8,598 nucleotides of DNA from contig JAKPAR010000254.1 in assembly GCA_029779375.1 (NCBI GenBank), forward strand, positions 1 through 8,598. The letters run 5' to 3'. Positions 5,091-8,598 of this stretch are shown here, one piece after another. Source of the DNA: Bacillota bacterium. GTDB lineage: Bacteria > Bacillota > Clostridia > Tissierellales > Sporanaerobacteraceae. Positions within the stretch are counted from its first letter, which is position 1. Every line of letters begins with the position of its first letter. The position numbers were made by a program, and so were the translations under genes. The notes beneath the pieces are model-generated. The model saw only the letters and a list, made by a program, of their open reading frames with translations, did not search any database and was not told where the DNA came from.

Positions 5091-8000
5091 CTAATTACAT
5101 TTAGAATATCCACAATTCATGCATATCGTACAACCACCTTCATGCCCTATTGGACTTCCACATTCTGGACATAAAGCTGAACTTTTTTCTTCTTTTGTTC
5201 TAGAAAACTCATCTATAATATCTTCATCTATAGGATCTTCCACTTGTACACAAGTATCCATTGCTTTTTCCAATGCTTTCCCTATAGCATCTGGACAAGA
5301 TAGTACTTTTATATCTTTGTTTGTGGCTTTTTGCCTTAATGTAGAATGGCATCTAATTCCCTTTAGTTGTTCTATTATTTCCTTTACATCCATACCTGAT
5401 CTTAAAGCTATAGATATAAGTCTACTAGTAGCTTCACTTTGACTTGGACAACCTCCTGCTCTCCCTAAATTTGTAAATACCTCACATATCCCATTTTCAT
5501 CATAATTGACAGTTATATATAAATTTCCACATCCTATCTTTACCTTTTCAGTTATACCCCTTGTTATTTCTGGCCTCATCCTTGGTTTCACAAGTGGAAG
5601 ATTTCCTACAACAACTTCTCTCTTCTTTTCTTTCTTTCCAGTACTTAGTACTTGATTTTCTCTACTTCCATCTCTGTAAATAGTCACACCTTTACAACCC
5701 AATTTATAAGCTAGCATATATACTTCTTCTACATCCTCTTTTGTTGCTTCATTTTTAAAGTTTACAGTTTTAGAAACAGCATTATCTACATGATTTTGAA
5801 AAGCTGCTTGCATCTTTATATGCCAAAATGGTATTATATCATGAGCTGTAACAAATACCTTCTTTACATCTTCGGGTATTTCTTCGATATGTTGAATAGT
5901 CCCTTCCCTAGCTATTCTCTCCATCAATTCTTGTGAATAAAACCCTCTTTCTTTAGCAATCCTTTCGAAATATGGATGTACCTCCAGCAACTTGTCATTA
6001 TCCATTACATTTCTAATGAAGGATATGGCGAATAGTGGTTCTACCCCACTGCTTGCTCCCGCTATAATACTTATAGTTCCCGTTGGAGCAATGGTAGTTG
6101 TAGTTGCATTCCTCATCTTCATTCCAGTTTCATAATAAGTACTCATTTCATATGCTGGGAATACTCCTCTTTCTTCTGCCAATCTCATAGATTCTTCTTT
6201 AGATATTCTATCAATGAAGCCCATCAATTTATCCGCCAAATTCACAGCCTTATCTGAATTGTAAGGAATACCTAAATAAAACAATAAATCTGCAAATCCC
6301 ATAACTCCAAGACCTATTTTTCTCGTCTTTTTAGTCATCTCATCTATTTCTTTTAGAGGATATTTATTCATATCTATGACATTATCTAAAAAATGTACTG
6401 AATTTCTTACAGTAGCTTCTAATTTATCGTAGTCAATTTTATATCCATTTGAATCTTCTACTACCATCTTAGCTAAATTTATTGAACCTAAATTGCAAGA
6501 TTCAAAGGGCAAAAGTGGTTGTTCCCCGCATTGGTGAACCACTATTCCATTACAAATCATAGAATGTGTGGTAGGCTCTGTCAAATCATATACTGTTTCT
6601 TTTCCAATATAGTCAGTAGAAATAACCATATCATAGTTTTTTTCTTTATAAAAAGACTTAAATTCTATGCTCTCAAGAGCTCTTTGTTTTTTCTCACTCA
6701 TAAACCCTATAGTTTTTGCAAATCTATCCCGTGATTTTCCGAATATAGCCAATTCATACAACACACCATCACAATCATACTGCCTCTCCTCACCACTTAC
6801 AGTAGTATATTTAAATACTCCTTCTCTTGGCTCTCTGGAGCGATCTAATATCGTACTCTTTATTCCCAAATTGATCAATAATTTTTGCACACCTTTTAAT
6901 AATTCTTTACTTTTAGATGTTAGAACCACCCAAGAACTATTTGCTTTAGGATTGTCTCTAACACTTCCATCCGCTGTAAATAAGGCTTGCAAAAATCCTA
7001 CAACTACCTCATATGGAGCATTATATATACTTTGAGGCACTTCTTTTTCCTCTGATTTAACAGGTTTTACCCCTAAATCTTTGAAAAATTCTACAAAGTA
7101 TTTACTATGATACGAAAGATGATAAACACCATTTTCTCTTTCAACTTCTTTGATATCTTTACCATACATATTATTTACAATTGGTTTTAAATAATTTAAA
7201 ATCTCTGTATCATCTTCTGAGAAAACAAACCCTACTCTCGGATTTTTAGGATCATCCCTTAACCAACCATCACCGATAATCCAACCTAAAGTTTGCCCAA
7301 GTTCCTTAGACCACTCATTAGGCAGATTCAACTCGTACATTCTTCCATCGCCACCAATATAAGTATTTTCCGTTCTAAAAGGAAGATTGTACTCTTTTGA
7401 AAAAACTCCTTCTCCAGATTGTATTAAAACTTCATCACCATTCTTTATTTCACTAAGTTCTTTCCAACCTTCTGGTGTTAAAAATCTATGATCATAAGTA
7501 GCTTTTATTTCATAACCAGATTTTGTAGTTAACTTGAATACATCCTTTTCTCCATTATTATATACCTTAGTTATTGCATTAAAGGAAACACCATCACATT
7601 CCATACATGGAATAGTCTTAGCAACACTTCCACCATTTACTACTTCGTATTGAGTCATAGGCACTCTATCGTCAGTAGCTATAACAAGTCCACCATTCTC
7701 ATATCTTTTATATATTTCATCAATCCTCATCAAACCATATTCCGTTGAGACATAAGTATCTCCAGTAACACATGGGTTAGTGCTTTCTATTTCTCCCAAT
7801 TTTCTTACAGGGCTCGTTTTATTTATTCTATCTAAAAATACTATTCCAGGTTCTCCTGTACTCCAAGCCATTTCTACAATATGTTTAAATACCTCTTTAG
7901 CATTTAAACTTCCTACAGGCTTTTTAGTATGAGGATCTATCAAATCATAATCTTCTCCATTTTGAACAGCTTCCATAAACTTTTCAGTAATTCCAACACT

Positions 8001-8582
8001 TATATTGAAATTAGTTATCTCACTAGTATCTCTTTTGCACTCGATAAATTCCATTATATCAGGATGATCTATTCTCAATATTCCCATATTTGCTCCTCTA
8101 CGAGTGCCCCCTTGTTTTACAGCTTCAGTAGCTGAATTGAATACCTTCATAAAACTAACAGGGCCAGAAGCAACTCCCCCAGTTGATTTAACTGAAGAAC
8201 CTTTTTGTCTAAGTCTTGAAAAACTAAATCCAGTACCACCGCCGCTTTTATGTATTAAAGCTGCATTTTTTATAGCATCAAAAATTCCCTCCATAGAATC
8301 TTCTACTGGCAATACAAAGCAAGCTGACAATTGCCCAAGTTCTTTTCCTGCATTCATAAGAGTAGGTGAATTTGGTATAAATTCCAAATTAGTCATCATA
8401 GTGTAAAACTTTATAGCAGTTTCTTTTACATTTGCATCTTTATCATATATTTTGTCTGCTTCAGCAATAAAATTTGCTACTCTTTCAAACATTTCCTCAG
8501 GAGTCTCTAAAATTTTTCCGGTATCATCTTTCGTCAAGTATCTTCTTTCAAGGACTTTTCTCGCATTATCTGTAAGCTCCAC
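5091..8582 (-). CDS. nrdJ: Adenosylcobalamin-dependent (class II) ribonucleotide reductase with in-frame intein
   Basis: A 1163-residue precursor; removing the intein (residues 271-684) leaves 749, the usual size for clostridial NrdJ. The mature enzyme reduces ribonucleotides to deoxyribonucleotides using a thiyl radical made from coenzyme B12, without oxygen. Landmarks: Cys88 (LSACFVLP) and Cys696 ([10 protein letters not shown]) as the redox pair; Asn269, Cys685 and Glu687 as the split NPCGE active site, with Cys685 the thiyl residue; APTGTIS at 832-838 for substrate phosphate. A TSCPD domain lies at about 1010-1110 (with GGCPSQSE and LSCPDAIG). A C-terminal tail has six cysteines (1138, 1141, 1151, 1154, 1157, 1162), as in other long NrdJ proteins, likely for re-reduction or metal binding. 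The start is GTG at 8582, with GGAGGTG (8594-8588) 5 nt upstream and a typical NrdJ N-terminus. The promoter lies outside the window. Confidence 0.95.
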   Translation of the reverse strand: MELTDNARKVLERRYLTKDDTGKILETPEEMFERVANFIAEADKIYDKDANVKETAIKFYTMMTNLEFIPNSPTLMNAGKELGQLSACFVLPVEDSMEGIFDAIKNAALIHKSGGGTGFSFSRLRQKGSSVKSTGGVASGPVSFMKVFNSATEAVKQGGTRRGANMGILRIDHPDIMEFIECKRDTSEITNFNISVGITEKFMEAVQNGEDYDLIDPHTKKPVGSLNAKEVFKHIVEMAWSTGEPGIVFLDRINKTSPVRKLGEIESTNPCVTGDTYVSTEYGLMRIDEIYKRYENGGLVIATDDRVPMTQYEVVNGGSVAKTIPCMECDGVSFNAITKVYNNGEKDVFKLTTKSGYEIKATYDHRFLTPEGWKELSEIKNGDEVLIQSGEGVFSKEYNLPFRTENTYIGGDGRMYELNLPNEWSKELGQTLGWIIGDGWLRDDPKNPRVGFVFSEDDTEILNYLKPIVNNMYGKDIKEVERENGVYHLSYHSKYFVEFFKDLGVKPVKSEEKEVPQSIYNAPYEVVVGFLQALFTADGSVRDNPKANSSWVVLTSKSKELLKGVQKLLINLGIKSTILDRSREPREGVFKYTTVSGEERQYDCDGVLYELAIFGKSRDRFAKTIGFMSEKKQRALESIEFKSFYKEKNYDMVISTDYIGKETVYDLTEPTTHSMICNGIVVHQCGEQPLLPFESCNLGSINLAKMVVEDSNGYKIDYDKLEATVRNSVHFLDNVIDMNKYPLKEIDEMTKKTRKIGLGVMGFADLLFYLGIPYNSDKAVNLADKLMGFIDRISKEESMRLAEERGVFPAYEMSTYYETGMKMRNATTTTIAPTGTISIIAGASSGVEPLFAISFIRNVMDNDKLLEVHPYFERIAKERGFYSQELMERIAREGTIQHIEEIPEDVKKVFVTAHDIIPFWHIKMQAAFQNHVDNAVSKTVNFKNEATKEDVEEVYMLAYKLGCKGVTIYRDGSRENQVLSTGKKEKKREVVVGNLPLVKPRMRPEITRGITEKVKIGCGNLYITVNYDENGICEVFTNLGRAGGCPSQSEATSRLISIALRSGMDVKEIIEQLKGIRCHSTLRQKATNKDIKVLSCPDAIGKALEKAMDTCVQVEDPIDEDIIDEFSRTKEEKSSALCPECGSPIGHEGGCTICMNCGYSKCN
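6531..7772 (-). mobile_element. Intein with LAGLIDADG homing endonuclease, inside nrdJ
   Basis: A 414-residue protein-splicing element in frame in nrdJ, residues 271-684 of the precursor. It starts with Cys271 ([10 protein letters not shown], block A). Block B follows: TYDH with Thr362 and His365, then [11 protein letters not shown]. Two endonuclease motifs come next: LGWIIGDGW (432-440, Asp438) and [10 protein letters not shown] (530-539, Asp538). Block F is VYDLTEP at 664-670, and the end is NGIVVHQ. The next residue is Cys685, a proper +1 nucleophile. The penultimate His683 is present, but the last residue is Gln684 where most inteins have Asn; the atypical Gln class is known and has been reported in ribonucleotide reductase inteins. 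Both catalytic aspartates are kept and the frame is intact, so splicing and homing both look possible. The insertion separates Asn-Pro from Cys-Gly-Glu of the active site. Confidence 0.95.
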
Positions 8583-8587
8583 AAAAA

Positions 8588-8594
8588 CACCTCC
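8588..8594 (-). promoter_or_regulatory. Ribosome binding site of nrdJ
   Basis: GGAGGTG, an extended match to the 16S anti-Shine-Dalgarno, lies 5 nt before the GTG start codon at 8582. It settles that non-ATG start, which also gives the N-terminus usual for NrdJ. Confidence 0.85.
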
Positions 8595-8598
8595 AGCA

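Noticed and set aside
5081..5113. GTG 5113 as start of the radical-SAM gene
   Set aside because: No Shine-Dalgarno at a workable distance, and it would overlap nrdJ by 23 bases. ATG 5080 has GAGGUG 5 nt upstream and begins the conserved-looking N-terminus.
6667..7035. Plus-strand open frame opposite the intein
   Set aside because: The minus strand there encodes the LAGLIDADG domain with intact motifs. The plus frame has no family resemblance.
6531..7772. A free-standing homing endonuclease gene
   Set aside because: The frame is continuous with nrdJ on both sides and carries splicing blocks A, B and F and the C-terminal His-Gln | Cys, so it is an intein and not a separate gene or a group I intron.
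1..8598. CRISPR array, tRNA or rRNA genes, insertion sequences
   Set aside because: No regularly spaced repeats, no cloverleaf or rRNA-like conserved stretches, and no transposase or terminal inverted repeats were seen on either strand.

Overview
The window is AT-rich, every gene is on the minus strand, ribosome binding sites are strong AGGAGG-type sequences, and pyrimidine control is of the PyrR type. Together with a coenzyme-B12-dependent (class II) ribonucleotide reductase, this points to an anaerobic low-GC Firmicute, most likely a clostridial or Tissierella-like lineage. The assignment rests on gene content and style only; no ribosomal RNA or other phylogenetic marker is present.

Layout, in the direction of transcription (right to left). 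(1) 8582-5091: nrdJ, class II ribonucleotide reductase, interrupted by a 414-residue intein (7772-6531) with a LAGLIDADG endonuclease. The intein sits directly before the catalytic thiyl-radical cysteine and ends in Gln instead of Asn. (2) 5080-4211: a radical-SAM protein of unknown substrate, 10 bases behind nrdJ and probably co-transcribed. (3) 4202-3968: a promoter and a leader of about 200 nt with two PyrR binding loops. The first controls a classic intrinsic terminator. The second lies next to two competing hairpins, one of which would cover the Shine-Dalgarno sequence of the next gene. (4) 3967-2702: uraA-type uracil permease, closed by a strong terminator (2686-2641). (5) 2621-520: an extended -10 promoter and a two-gene unit with an HI0933/BaiN-like flavoprotein and a Cof-type HAD phosphatase. 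(6) 353-1: a full-consensus sigma-54 promoter and the first 103 codons of a DNA-binding regulator, cut by the window edge.

Functionally, nrdJ and uraA both serve nucleotide supply: deoxyribonucleotide synthesis and uracil uptake. No clear terminator separates the nrdJ/radical-SAM unit from the uraA leader, so the PyrR-controlled terminator may also decide whether nrdJ transcripts run on into uraA. The flavoprotein/HAD pair looks like housekeeping or detoxification genes of unspecified substrate. The left-end gene belongs to a separate sigma-54 circuit.

The items most worth attention are the apparent two-level (transcription plus translation) PyrR switch in front of uraA, the Gln-ending intein at the ribonucleotide reductase active-site cysteine, and the full-consensus sigma-54 promoter reading into the truncated regulator.
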